Below are positions 1 through 8,875 of a stretch of DNA of 64,000 nucleotides, piece after piece. The notes beneath the pieces were generated by a model that saw only the letters and a program-made list of their open reading frames with translations, had not been told where the DNA came from and did not search any database. Both the position numbers and the translations under genes were made by a program. The DNA lies in the NCBI GenBank assembly GCA_023410475.1, contig JAEYPS010000021.1, positions 96,738 through 160,737 on the forward strand. The letters are read 5' to 3'. Every line of letters begins with the position of its first letter. The first letter of the stretch is position 1. The stretch comes from Bacillota bacterium (lineage in GTDB: Bacteria > Bacillota > Clostridia > Christensenellales > SZUA-584).

Positions 1-29
1 CTGATGCATAACAGATATTAACCGTAAAG

Positions 30-60
30 AGGCTGCTTTAGTGAACGAGCGGCCTTTTTA
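30..60 (+). terminator. Rho-independent terminator of an upstream gene
   Basis: AGGCTGC (30-36) can pair with GCGGCCT (49-55), seven pairs with one G-T wobble, followed by TTTTT at 55-59. The T-run is on the plus strand, so it should end a rightward gene lying to the left of the window. Read leftward it has only a short T stretch and would be a weak terminator for the alpha-galactosidase operon. Confidence 0.6.
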
Positions 61-77
61 TATGCTTTGGAAAATGA

Positions 78-2420
78 TTAGTGAGTGTTCGTAAGCTTTT
101 TTATAACGTATAGATTAGAACCAAAGTCTCCGAGCAGCCTTGTATGCTCGTTGTAATAGCTTCCTATAAACTGGTTGTTAAGGCGGATGCCCGCATTCAG
201 CATATCGCCGCTGCATTCGTAGCTTTCAACGCAGTCGGTGAGCCGGTAAAACCTGCCCACTGTTCGCAGTATCAAGCCTTCGGGGTCGAGTGATACAGGA
301 AGTATATGCTTGACGAGCCCGCCGAAGCGCTTTATAAATAAGCTCTGAGGACGGGTGCTGACCGAATAACGGCTATCGGCGTCAAGCCCGGTAAGCGGAA
401 GACAGTCGTAGCCCTCACTCGCTTGCGTCTGTGTTTGAAAGAATCCGGCGACGGCTTCGCTGCCGTCGGCGGCTGTGCATTGCCAATGCGTTTTGTTTTC
501 CTTCATCGCGGGCAGCCGCGAAAATCTGCCGTATTGGAACGTTTTGCGGTGCGCCTTGTAGAACGCTATCTGCTCTTTTATCTCTTTTCTTTCAACGCGC
601 GTAAGATACTTTAAGTCCATCTCGTAGCCGAGGCATCCGAAACACGCGACATTAAAGCGCGTCGTCAAAGGAGTGTTCCTCAGCGTCTGCTGGTGAGGAG
701 CCTCGGATACATGCGCGCCCATAGCTGAAAGAGGATAGAGGTGGGAGAGTCCGCCCTGTATCTTCAGGCGCTCTATGGGGTCGGTGTCGTCCGACGACCA
801 TACCTGAGGCGAATAGCACAGCATGCCGAGGTCGAAGCGGTTGCCGCCCGATGAGCAGCTTTCGAGCAGAACGTGCGGGCGCGGACGGAATATGCGCCCT
901 AAGATATCGTAAAGCCCGATGATATAGCGGTGGAAGAACTCTCCCTGATTTGAAAGCAGCGGAGAGTAAGCGTCGCTGATATGGCGGTTCATGTCCCACT
1001 TGACGTAGGATATGCCCGACTCGTCGATTATGCGCGATACGTTATCAACTATGTAATCGCGAACTTGGGGGTTGCAGAGGTCGAGAACGAGCTGGTTGCG
1101 CCCGAGCGCAGGCTTTTTTCCGGGCGTGCACACGGCGTATTCGGGATGAGCGCGGTAAAGTTCGCTGTCCTCATTGACCATCTCGGGCTCGAACCACAGC
1201 CCGAACTCCATGCCGAGCCTTCGTATCCTCTTCGCGAAGCGCGGCAGACCGAAAGGCAGCTTCTTTATATTCACAGTGTATTCGCCAAGCCCCGCTTTGT
1301 CGTCGTTGCGTTTGCCGAACCATCCGTCGTCCAGCACGAAAAGCTCTACACCCAGACGGCGGGCGCGGCGCGCAAGACGGAGAAGCCGCCCCTGGGTAAA
1401 CTTAAAAAAATGAGCTTCCCAGTTGTTTATCAGCACAGGGCGCTCTTTACCTTGCCAGTCGCCCCGAACGATATGGTTATTTATAAAGTCGTGAAAGCTT
1501 TTTGACAGACCGTTAAAGCCGCCTGAAGAAAACGTCATAATGGCTTCCGGCGTTTCAAACCTTTCGTCCTTTTTAAGCGTCCACTCGAAGCAGTGAGGGT
1601 TTATACCGAGCTGCACGCGCAAGATATCGTGGTTTGAAAGCTCGACCGCTCCGTAATGGTTGCCGCTGTAAACAAGGTTGAAACCGTAAACGCGACCGCG
1701 CTCCTCCGAGGCTGCCTCCTCGGCGAGCAAGAAGCCGGGGTTGTGCCTGTTGCTGCTTGCGCCCGTAGCTGAGCTGTTCACATACATGCCATACTCGACG
1801 GGGCGCTCATGCTTATGAGCCTCTTTAATCCAGCCTCCGTCAAATGTGACAAAGCGAAAGTTTCTGTTCGGCAGGTCGGTCATCATGCTCATGAGCCGCC
1901 TTATCACTAACGGATTCTCGTTGTGGTTGATGAGAACCGCGCGGCGCGTTATGACGTTCGTCTGCTCGTATACCGTGTAATAGAGCAGCAGCTCAACGTT
2001 ATTTGAGGCGTCCTGCATAGTTATCTCAAGAGTGGAGCAGCCGTCTCCGTCGCCGTAAGACGAGGGCAGCGTTTGCATTGGAGGCGCGCCCGGAAATATG
2101 CAGTGAGCCTTGTATATGAAGTCGCTGCAAAAGCTCCCGTCAGGCATTTTTATCTCGGCGGGGGAGTGGCGGTAATCTCCGCGTCCTATGCCCGACCATT
2201 CAAGGCACATGTTGTCGAGGCAGTACGTCGGGTCTTGGGGGTCGTATACCACGCTGCTGCCTATAAGCGCGGTGCGCTTTAAAACGAGTGCTTGCGGGTC
2301 ATGAAGCGCAAGGCGCTCGCCGTAATGGATGTGCTCGAGATGCCCGAAGTCCGTTATGCGAAACCAATAGCTTGTCTCGTCGGTGGTCAGATAGAAAACG
2401 CTTCCCTTTTCTTCTATCAT
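78..2420 (-). CDS. GH36 alpha-galactosidase
   Basis: Hydrolyses terminal alpha-1,6-linked galactose from melibiose, raffinose or stachyose. At 780 residues it has the length of the bacterial GH36 (AgaA/RafA) group: an N-terminal beta-sandwich, a central TIM barrel and a C-terminal beta domain. The family nucleophile is D476 in KWDMNR and the acid/base is D544 in WSSDDTD; LDDGWFG and WFEPEMVN in the barrel also fit. No signal peptide is visible, so it should be cytoplasmic and act on imported sugars. An AAGGGGG ribosome site lies just before the ATG, and the start overlaps the stop of the upstream GH13 gene in an ATGA, implying one mRNA and translational coupling. No raffinose-type transporter is adjacent. 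Confidence 0.95.
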   Translation of the reverse strand: MIEEKGSVFYLTTDETSYWFRITDFGHLEHIHYGERLALHDPQALVLKRTALIGSSVVYDPQDPTYCLDNMCLEWSGIGRGDYRHSPAEIKMPDGSFCSDFIYKAHCIFPGAPPMQTLPSSYGDGDGCSTLEITMQDASNNVELLLYYTVYEQTNVITRRAVLINHNENPLVIRRLMSMMTDLPNRNFRFVTFDGGWIKEAHKHERPVEYGMYVNSSATGASSNRHNPGFLLAEEAASEERGRVYGFNLVYSGNHYGAVELSNHDILRVQLGINPHCFEWTLKKDERFETPEAIMTFSSGGFNGLSKSFHDFINNHIVRGDWQGKERPVLINNWEAHFFKFTQGRLLRLARRARRLGVELFVLDDGWFGKRNDDKAGLGEYTVNIKKLPFGLPRFAKRIRRLGMEFGLWFEPEMVNEDSELYRAHPEYAVCTPGKKPALGRNQLVLDLCNPQVRDYIVDNVSRIIDESGISYVKWDMNRHISDAYSPLLSNQGEFFHRYIIGLYDILGRIFRPRPHVLLESCSSGGNRFDLGMLCYSPQVWSSDDTDPIERLKIQGGLSHLYPLSAMGAHVSEAPHQQTLRNTPLTTRFNVACFGCLGYEMDLKYLTRVERKEIKEQIAFYKAHRKTFQYGRFSRLPAMKENKTHWQCTAADGSEAVAGFFQTQTQASEGYDCLPLTGLDADSRYSVSTRPQSLFIKRFGGLVKHILPVSLDPEGLILRTVGRFYRLTDCVESYECSGDMLNAGIRLNNQFIGSYYNEHTRLLGDFGSNLYVIKKLTNTH

Positions 2421-4036
2421 TGTGCCGCCCCCTTATCAATGATAATCGCCTCAAAGGGTCTGAGCCGTCCGTCGTAATCCGTTCTTACGTAATTCGAAAC
2501 CAGCACGGAGCCGCCGCAAGGAGCGCTCATGGGCCGTCTGCCGAAGTTGAGCAATACACGATAAACCCGGCCGTCCTTATCGCGTTCATAGACGAATAAA
2601 TGCCTTTTAGCGGTTATGAGCGTGAAATCGCCGTATTTGAGTACGTCGCTGCCCGCGCGCAGCGCTATCATGCGCTTATAGAAGCTGCGGACTGAATCCG
2701 GATCGCCCCTCTGTGCGGCAAGGTTTATGCGCGTATAGTTTTTGTTTATACCGAGCCACGGAGTTCCTGTCGTGAACCCCGCGTTTTTCGTATCGTCCCA
2801 CTGGAAGGGTGTGCGCGCGTTGTCGCGCGAAGAGCGCTGTATCATGCGCCAGCGGTAAAACCCCGGTATGCGCAGCCTCTTTGCCGTCTTGTAGATGTTG
2901 AGCGATTCGATATCGCGTATGTCTTCCATGCCTGCAAAATCGAAGTTCGTCATGCCTATCTCCTGCCCCTGATAGATAAATGGCGTGCCTCTGAGCGTCA
3001 GCAGCATTACGCACAGCATCTTTGCCGACTGAGCCCAAAACTCATTATCGTCACCGAAACGCGAAACGCTTCTCGGCTGGTCGTGGTTTTCAAGATAATT
3101 GGTGCACCATTCGAGCGTTTGCTGCCACTTCGTTATAACCCTGCCGAATCTTCCGGCGTGGAACCTGCGCCTGAACCACTTAACGAAATACTGATCAGTG
3201 TCCATATGCTCGAACGAGAATATCATGTCGAGCTCTCCGCGGCTCTCGTCGCATAAGTCTTTTCCCATCTCGGGAGTAACGAATATCGTCTCGCCGACGG
3301 TAAAGCAGTCGTATTTGCTGAGCACGTCGCTGCGCAGCTCGCGCAGTATATCGTGCACGCCCGGCTGAGAAACGTAATGCTCGCTACCTTTGATAATGAA
3401 CTTTTTGCTGTCGTCGAACGACGATTTGCTGAGTATGTTTATAACGTCGCACCGAAAGCCCGCTACGCCCTTCTTCAGCCAGAAGTGCATGACGTCCTTC
3501 ATCTCTTCGAGCACTTTGGGGTTGCGGTAGTTGAGGTCGGGCTGCTTTTTGGCGAACAGGTGCATGTAATATTCGCCGCTCTTTTCGTCAAACTCCCAGC
3601 AGCTTCCGCCGAACAGGCTTATCCAGTTGTTTGGGGGCTTTGCGTTTTTCGCGGGTTTCCAGATATAATAATCGCGGAAAGGGCTCGATTTGTCGCGGCT
3701 TTCTATAAACCACGGATGCTCGTCGGACGTGTGGTTTATGACGAGGTCCATAATGATCTTTATATTGCGCTTTGCGGCCTCGTCTATAAGCCTCTCCATA
3801 TCGCCCATCGTGCCGAACTTCGGGTCTATATCGCGGTAATCGCTTATGTCGTAGCCGTTGTCCGCGTCGGGTGAACGGTATACAGGGCTCAGCCATATTA
3901 CGCCGACGCCAAGGTCCTTTAGCTCGCTGAGGTGCGCTATGATGCCGGGGATGTCTCCGATGCCGTCGCCGTTCGTATCGGCGAAGCTGCGGGGATAGAT
4001 TTGGTAGACTACCCGCTCCTGCCACCATTTAGACAT
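2417..4036 (-). CDS. GH13 alpha-glucosidase (oligo-1,6-glucosidase type)
   Basis: Cytoplasmic exo-alpha-glucosidase of the GH13_31 group (539 residues, normal length). The N-terminus WWQERVVYQIYPRSF is typical. Catalytic residues are visible: nucleophile D197 in GFRCDVINIL, acid/base E249 in VGETIF and transition-state Asp D319 in ENHDQP. The residue after the nucleophile is Val; in this family Val there goes with alpha-1,6 specificity and Thr with alpha-1,4, so isomaltose, panose or isomalto-oligosaccharides are the likely substrates (inference). It is first in a two-gene leftward operon with the alpha-galactosidase; GGAGG precedes the ATG. Trehalose-6-phosphate hydrolase is a less likely alternative, since no PTS gene is near. 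Confidence 0.92.
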   Translation of the reverse strand: MSKWWQERVVYQIYPRSFADTNGDGIGDIPGIIAHLSELKDLGVGVIWLSPVYRSPDADNGYDISDYRDIDPKFGTMGDMERLIDEAAKRNIKIIMDLVINHTSDEHPWFIESRDKSSPFRDYYIWKPAKNAKPPNNWISLFGGSCWEFDEKSGEYYMHLFAKKQPDLNYRNPKVLEEMKDVMHFWLKKGVAGFRCDVINILSKSSFDDSKKFIIKGSEHYVSQPGVHDILRELRSDVLSKYDCFTVGETIFVTPEMGKDLCDESRGELDMIFSFEHMDTDQYFVKWFRRRFHAGRFGRVITKWQQTLEWCTNYLENHDQPRSVSRFGDDNEFWAQSAKMLCVMLLTLRGTPFIYQGQEIGMTNFDFAGMEDIRDIESLNIYKTAKRLRIPGFYRWRMIQRSSRDNARTPFQWDDTKNAGFTTGTPWLGINKNYTRINLAAQRGDPDSVRSFYKRMIALRAGSDVLKYGDFTLITAKRHLFVYERDKDGRVYRVLLNFGRRPMSAPCGGSVLVSNYVRTDYDGRLRPFEAIIIDKGAAQ

Positions 4037-4235
4037 AGGGCCGCCTCCTTTTTATTGGAATTGTCGAATTTTGTGAGTATACGATAACAGTTTAGTATAA
4101 GTTTGTCTCATACGTCAATGGGGGGTATATGACCGGTGTAAAAAAGTATATAGTACAAGCAAATTTACACAGTGACATATTATTACGAGTGTAATAGAAT
4201 TATACTATAAATTATAAGATATTGGGGTACATAAC
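4037..4235. promoter_or_regulatory. Divergent intergenic region
   Basis: AT-rich 199-base gap between the leftward sugar hydrolase operon and the rightward zinc-ribbon gene. It must hold the GH13 promoter. Reading leftward there is TTGACG (about 4117-4122) with loosely matching TATACT-like hexamers further on, but spacing is not ideal and I do not fix a promoter. No clear operator palindrome was found. Confidence 0.35.
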
Positions 4236-4466
4236 ATGACGTGTCCGAGATGCAAAAGCTCAAACGTTACCGCGCAGGCGGTCACGGAAACAACTTCAAA
4301 AGGCAAGGTAAAGGGTTTCGGCTGTATAAAGGCGTTCTTTGGCTGGATTTTCTTTTCTCTGCCGGGGCTGCTTTGCGGCCTGTGCGGAATGGGTAAGGAG
4401 AAGACAAGAACAAGGACAAGGACGACAGTGATAAGGATATGCCAAAATTGCGGCAAACAGTTTTAG
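4236..4466 (+). CDS. Small zinc-ribbon protein with a hydrophobic middle
   Basis: A 76-residue protein of unknown function. It starts with CPRC, ends with CQNC, and carries a hydrophobic, Cys/Gly-rich segment (about residues 28-50, FFGWIFFSLPGLLCGLCG) between them. The two CxxC pairs could form one zinc ribbon whose halves are brought together by the hydrophobic hairpin. Just before the second pair is a basic repeat of Arg-Thr (KTRTRTRTT). A GGGG ribosome site precedes the ATG. Its last 28 bases overlap, out of frame, the next gene, which suggests coupled expression. I do not recognise a named family. Confidence 0.7.
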   Translation: MTCPRCKSSNVTAQAVTETTSKGKVKGFGCIKAFFGWIFFSLPGLLCGLCGMGKEKTRTRTRTTVIRICQNCGKQF

Positions 4467-4801
4467 GGCTGCTTCAGGACATAGGGGACAGGAGCGGCTG
4501 CCACCAGATGCCCGAGAGAAGCTTTATAATAAACGATTACGTTTTTCCGGTCTGCGCGAGATGCACGGGCGTCGCCTTGGGGCAGATAGCGGCTGTATTC
4601 GCGTATATAATAGGGCTGAGGTGCCCTTATTATATCGCGGCGCTGCTGCTTGCCGTAATGGGCGCGGACTGGCTCATCCAGCGGCTAAGGATAAGAGAAT
4701 CGACGAATACTCGAAGGTTCATAACCGGAATACTGGGTGGTTTCGGGCTGTTTTGCGTTTATATTAATACAGCGATACTGCTGTATAACGCAATATTCTG
4801 A
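4439..4801 (+). CDS. DUF2085 membrane protein
   Basis: A 120-residue protein with the DUF2085 pattern: GCHQMPERSF, then FPVCARCTG, followed by about three hydrophobic segments (roughly residues 46-60, 64-80 and 95-118). Function is unknown; the conserved Cys/His residues near the membrane face suggest metal or redox chemistry (inference). The start given is the first ATG and lies inside the preceding gene by 28 bases. The conserved part begins at about residue 19, so a later alternative start codon is possible. Confidence 0.72.
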   Translation: MPKLRQTVLGLLQDIGDRSGCHQMPERSFIINDYVFPVCARCTGVALGQIAAVFAYIIGLRCPYYIAALLLAVMGADWLIQRLRIRESTNTRRFITGILGGFGLFCVYINTAILLYNAIF

Positions 4802-4855
4802 TGATCAATACAAGTAAAATTATTAAGCATAACAGTAAAGGCCATACTTGTAATT

Positions 4856-5362
4856 ATGAAGATAGGCGTTTTATCAGATACCCATATACCCGGCAAAGCG
4901 AAAGCGCTGCCAAAGGCGGTGCTTGATGCTTTTGCCGGAGCCGATCATATCATACACGCGGGGGATATCCTTTCAACAGACGTTTTGAACGAACTCGGCA
5001 AGCTCGCGCCGGTCACCGCGGTCGCGGGTAACATTGACCCGCCTGAGCTGCGGTATTTGCTCGGGGAAAAGAAGATAATACTCCTTGGCGGTTTTCGGTT
5101 CGGTATCGTTCACGGACACGGGAGCAAAGGCACAACGCTCGGGCGCGCGATAAAAAGCTTCGGGCATGACGATGTGGACTGTATAATATTCGGGCACAGC
5201 CATTACCCTTATTGCGGATATCACGAAGGCATACTGCTCTTTAACCCGGGCTCTCCTACAGACAAGCGAAGGAACATGTATTACTCGGCGGGGCTCCTCG
5301 AGGCAGGTAAGCGCATTAAGCCGCGAATATTTTACTTTGACAAAGAAGGCTTCGTAAGATAA
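4856..5362 (+). CDS. YfcE/MJ0936-type metallophosphoesterase
   Basis: A 168-residue calcineurin-like phosphoesterase. The full set of metal-binding motifs is present in order: LSDTH near the N-terminus, HAGD, GNID, VHGHG and GHSHYP, then NPGSPTDKR. The family members studied are Mn-dependent cytoplasmic phosphodiesterases active on small model substrates, with no settled physiological role. In many Firmicutes the gene sits beside rph/rdgB, which is not the case here. The ribosome site is weak (AAAGG about 14 bases upstream), but the start is fixed by the motif at residues 5-10. Confidence 0.9.
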   Translation: MKIGVLSDTHIPGKAKALPKAVLDAFAGADHIIHAGDILSTDVLNELGKLAPVTAVAGNIDPPELRYLLGEKKIILLGGFRFGIVHGHGSKGTTLGRAIKSFGHDDVDCIIFGHSHYPYCGYHEGILLFNPGSPTDKRRNMYYSAGLLEAGKRIKPRIFYFDKEGFVR

Positions 5363-5403
5363 AGGCAGTAAAGCTTAAAGGTATTATAATACTGTAATAC
5401 TGC

Positions 5404-5446
5404 AAAAAAATATCCCTTTGCCCGCATTAGCGGCGGACAAAGGGAT
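5404..5446 (-). terminator. Terminator of the ABC exporter operon
   Basis: ATCCCTTTG (5412-5420) and CAAAGGGAT (5438-5446) are perfect complements with a further CCGC/GCGG pairing inside. Read leftward, the stem is followed by seven T (AAAAAAA at 5404-5410 on the plus strand). It lies 10 bases past the stop of the permease gene. Confidence 0.85.
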
Positions 5447-5455
5447 CGATGTGGG

Positions 5456-8110
5456 TCAGGTCGTTTCTTCCTTCAGCGCGTCGAGTATGTTTTCCTTCTT
5501 TATCTTTGACGTTGAGTAAAGCATCGTCGAAAACACAATTACGAGTATCATCAGCACTGCCACACCGTAGCTCACCCATGGAAGCGTGAATGTGGATGTC
5601 AATACTGACTGCTGCATGCCGAAAAGCAGGAACGCTACCGCGACGCTTATGGGAAGGCCGTAGAGGAGCCCCTTTAATCCATAGAATATGCTCTCAAACC
5701 TTATCATGCTGCCGAAGCTCCTAGGCGTCATGCCCACAGAGCGCAGCATCGCGAACTCCCTGCGCCTTAGCGCTATGTTAGTGGATACTGTGTTGAATAT
5801 GTTGGCGATGCTTATCAGGCTTATCAGTATTATAAAGCCGTACACGAACACTCCCAGAAACAGCTGCAGATTCTGCTCGGAGCGAGAGGCGCTCTTTAAG
5901 TTGAACACATTTACGCCTTTACCTTCCGTAAGCTGAGCTATCTGTTTTTCAACATACTGATCGTCGCTGGTCGTCATATATGATTCGTAACTTATTGCGC
6001 TGTAGCCCTTCAACTGTTCGAACTTCTCCTCGCTGAAGCTGCCGGCGATACTGTTCCAGACGTCGTCAGACACTATGAATGTCGCCCTCGATAACTCGCC
6101 GGTCAAAACTCCAATAGGGCGCTTGTCGGTTACGGCGCCTATAGTCAATAAAACGCTCTCGCTGTATTCGCCTGCTTCTTTCGGATCTCCCGCGGTGAAC
6201 AAAAGCGTATCTCCGGAGTCGACGCGCAGGATATTGCCCGCGACCTTTTTAAAGTCGTTTTCGCCTATATACATATTGGATTGCCCGTAATTGATTAGTA
6301 TCGCTTTAGGATGCACCGCATCCGTAAATTCGGACGAATTCAACCCCGCCTCGTCCGCATATTTTATGAATGACTCATCGTCAAGTCCAACCACGGAAAT
6401 TATGAAATCGATTTTTCCGCTTGGAGCAATTCCGCTTTGATACATAGTATATTCTTTTGCCGGATCGGTTAACTGATCTGCATCCAAAGAGACCGACCCG
6501 GTGAGCGTTGAAGTCAATGTAAGTTCATTAACCTGCTCAAGCGCAGCTATTCGTTTATTTATCTGTTCCTGCTCCGGGCCGAAAGCGCTGTGGTAGTATA
6601 CCGCTATGTCAAAGTTATACCCTTCGTAGCTAGCGCCCGACAGCCTCGTCGTTATGCTCGTGTATGTAGAGACCGTGAGGAACAGCACAAGGCTTATTAC
6701 GAGTGACAGTATCGTAGCGCGATACCTCTTGCGGCTGCGCTTTAGGTTTTTCAGAGCTATCTCCGCTTCAAAGCCGAATAGCTTGCGTACAAGCCCCGAC
6801 GTCCTGACGGCGCTGTGCGTCAGCCTTACCTCTTTGGTTAAGCGTATAGCGTCTATGGGCGTTATCTTTGACGCCCGCCTTGCCGGTATCCAAGCGGACA
6901 TGAATATAGTTACTGCTGACAGTCCGACCGCGGCCGCCACAGCTAGGGGAGGCACGATTAGCGTCAGCTTAATGCCCGTCGCCACCGTAAGAAAGCTGTC
7001 CATCAGCGGCTGTATAGCAGCTACTGTTATAGCCGAGCCTCCTATGCCCGCGAGTATCCCCAGGGGTACGCCGATAAGCCCGATTAAAAACCCTTCGTAG
7101 TATACGCTAACGCGTTTTTGCCGTTTCGTGGCGCCAACGCTCGCGAGCAGCCCCAGCTGCTTTGAGCGCTCGGCTACGGATATAGCGAACGCGTTATATA
7201 TCAGTGAAATGGAGGATATCATGATTATCAGTATTATGACAGCCATGAATCCCTGCAGAAACAGGTAAACGTTATCGTGCCTTACTACGCCGTAGTAACG
7301 CAGAAGTTCGTTGTTGAACTCGACGCCTCCCGATGCTGCGGCCTGATTGGCTAGCGCGGGTATATCTTCATATATATCGCGGTTTATATTTTTGGCTGTG
7401 ATAAAAATATCGACTGTGCCGTCCTGCGAAAGCGCGCTCTCGTCAATGAGCCCCAAAACGCCGTAACCCGTCGACCAGCTGCTCTCAAAACTAGGAGGTT
7501 CCATAACGCCGACGACTGCAAAACGGTCCGAGCGCTGTACCGTAAAAACAGGAGATACAACCTCATTTCCCTGATCGTCGTATCCAGCGGGAATATAGTC
7601 GTTGCCTTCAACCTTGATTCCGTTTGTCATAACTATTTCCCCTATATCGAGATCGAGTATAGAACCCACAGTATTGACCGTCCCGTTACCGGTTAGTGAG
7701 GATGAGATTAGCACCTCGCCGCTGCTTTCAGGCATACGGCCCGACACAAGGCGTATGGACATCTGATCGAAGCCGCTTTCGCCGTATTGCCTTACATAAT
7801 AATATTTTTTTGTGTGCGCCTCAGGCGCGTCAATCGTGGCAAACCCAAGGTCTTTGCTCAGCGCAGCCGCATCCACGGCATTGCTGTTGGTGATAGCGCT
7901 GATATTCTCGGCCGGTACGTCCATAATCTTAGCGTGCCAGTTACCGCCGTCGGCTATCGTGCTGCGCTGTATCATGCTGACAAGAGAAGTCACGAATACT
8001 GCCACGGCTAAAATCATAGCGGTCGAGATAGTGACGCCTATTATCGTTACAATCGTACGCTTTTTATTCTGCCTGAGGCTTTTGAGCGTAAAGCTTCGGA
8101 TCACGTTCAT
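5456..8110 (-). CDS. ABC transporter permease, two FtsX/MacB-type domains
   Basis: An 884-residue permease. A membrane segment at about 18-40 is followed by a large extracytoplasmic domain to about 285, then three membrane segments carrying the first FtsX-type core (ERSKQLGLLASVGATKRQ between them). The same plan repeats in the second half: segment near 465-485, second outer domain to about 735, then three segments with RRREFAMLRSVGMTPRSF. Such proteins work in export or membrane stress resistance rather than sugar import. It overlaps the ATPase gene by ATGA and has GAGGTG before its start. A BceB-type permease would have one outer domain and ten segments, so this is a different layout although the sensor kinase beside it is Bce-like. 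Substrate unknown. Confidence 0.9.
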   Translation of the reverse strand: MNVIRSFTLKSLRQNKKRTIVTIIGVTISTAMILAVAVFVTSLVSMIQRSTIADGGNWHAKIMDVPAENISAITNSNAVDAAALSKDLGFATIDAPEAHTKKYYYVRQYGESGFDQMSIRLVSGRMPESSGEVLISSSLTGNGTVNTVGSILDLDIGEIVMTNGIKVEGNDYIPAGYDDQGNEVVSPVFTVQRSDRFAVVGVMEPPSFESSWSTGYGVLGLIDESALSQDGTVDIFITAKNINRDIYEDIPALANQAAASGGVEFNNELLRYYGVVRHDNVYLFLQGFMAVIILIIMISSISLIYNAFAISVAERSKQLGLLASVGATKRQKRVSVYYEGFLIGLIGVPLGILAGIGGSAITVAAIQPLMDSFLTVATGIKLTLIVPPLAVAAAVGLSAVTIFMSAWIPARRASKITPIDAIRLTKEVRLTHSAVRTSGLVRKLFGFEAEIALKNLKRSRKRYRATILSLVISLVLFLTVSTYTSITTRLSGASYEGYNFDIAVYYHSAFGPEQEQINKRIAALEQVNELTLTSTLTGSVSLDADQLTDPAKEYTMYQSGIAPSGKIDFIISVVGLDDESFIKYADEAGLNSSEFTDAVHPKAILINYGQSNMYIGENDFKKVAGNILRVDSGDTLLFTAGDPKEAGEYSESVLLTIGAVTDKRPIGVLTGELSRATFIVSDDVWNSIAGSFSEEKFEQLKGYSAISYESYMTTSDDQYVEKQIAQLTEGKGVNVFNLKSASRSEQNLQLFLGVFVYGFIILISLISIANIFNTVSTNIALRRREFAMLRSVGMTPRSFGSMIRFESIFYGLKGLLYGLPISVAVAFLLFGMQQSVLTSTFTLPWVSYGVAVLMILVIVFSTMLYSTSKIKKENILDALKEETT

Positions 8111-8787
8111 CTGATCACCTCGTCGCGCGCTATGCGCCCGTCCTCAAGCGTGATGATACGGTCGGCCTGCAGCGCCGTCTGCGAGTCGTGCGTCACGAGT
8201 ATAAGCGTCTGATTATACTTCTTGTTGGAAACGCGCAGAAGGTTAATAATGTCGGCGCTGTTTTTGCTGTCGAGGTTGCCGGTAGGTTCGTCCGCGAGCA
8301 CGAGCGCGGGGCTGTTTATAAGCGCGCGGCCTATGGACACCCTCTGCTGCTGCCCGCCAGATAGCTGGTTGGGAAGATGCTTTTTTCTGTCGGTGAGGCT
8401 CAGCATATTAAGTATGTCATTGAGCTGAGACTTTTCGGGTTTGCGCGTGTCGAGCAGCAGAGGCAGCGTGATGTTTTCCTCTACGTCAAGAACGGGTATA
8501 AGGTTATAGAATTGATATATAAGCCCGACCTGCCTGCGGCGAAACACCGCGAGCCTGCTTTCATCAAGGCCGTAAATATCGGTGTTGTCCACAAATACCT
8601 TGCCTGACGTGGGTCTGTCGACGCCGCCCAAGATATGCATCAGCGTGCTCTTGCCCGAGCCGGACGAGCCTACGATGGCCAGAAATTCGCCCTTCGTTAC
8701 GCTTAACGAAACCCCGTCCAGCGCGTTTACCGCGGCTTCGCCGCTGCCGTATGTCTTGCATAGATTCTCGACTCTCAATATTTCCAT
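8107..8787 (-). CDS. ABC transporter ATPase (MacB/LolD/BceA type)
   Basis: A 226-residue nucleotide-binding subunit for the adjoining permease. Walker A is GSSGSGKST (residues 40-48), the signature is LSGGQQQR, Walker B runs into ADEPTGNLD, and the H-loop is in ILVTHD. ADEPTGNLD with a short C-terminus is typical of the MacB/BceA exporters. I place the start at the ATG at 8787 because AAGGAG lies seven bases upstream and homology begins there; an in-frame ATG seven codons earlier has no such site. Its stop overlaps the permease start (ATGA). The gene has its own promoter region behind the kinase gene. Confidence 0.94.
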   Translation of the reverse strand: MEILRVENLCKTYGSGEAAVNALDGVSLSVTKGEFLAIVGSSGSGKSTLMHILGGVDRPTSGKVFVDNTDIYGLDESRLAVFRRRQVGLIYQFYNLIPVLDVEENITLPLLLDTRKPEKSQLNDILNMLSLTDRKKHLPNQLSGGQQQRVSIGRALINSPALVLADEPTGNLDSKNSADIINLLRVSNKKYNQTLILVTHDSQTALQADRIITLEDGRIARDEVIR

Positions 8788-8804
8788 ATAAAGCTCCTTA
8801 ATCG

Positions 8805-8820
8805 GCATAAATATTTATGC
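8805..8820. promoter_or_regulatory. Perfect 16-bp palindrome at the ABC operon transcription start
   Basis: GCATAAATATTTATGC is a perfect inverted repeat. It lies five bases downstream of the putative leftward -10 (8825-8830), where transcription should begin, so it may be a repressor site or a hairpin at the mRNA 5' end. The AT-rich centre makes chance formation less improbable. Confidence 0.4.
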
Positions 8821-8824
8821 TGCA

Positions 8825-8868
8825 ATCATACGGCTCCCGTGTGACGCGCATGTGACATTTCTGGTGAC
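8825..8868 (-). promoter_or_regulatory. ABC operon promoter with response-regulator repeats
   Basis: On the plus strand TGTGAC occurs at 8840-8845 and 8851-8856 and GGTGAC at 8863-8868, steps of 11 and 12 bases, about one helical turn each. OmpR/PhoB-family regulators bind such direct repeats. Leftward, TATGAT (8830-8825) is a good -10, while no good -35 hexamer is present; the repeats occupy that place, the usual layout for activation by this family. The neighbouring response regulator is the obvious binder (inference). Confidence 0.55.
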
Positions 8869-8875
8869 GGTTTTG

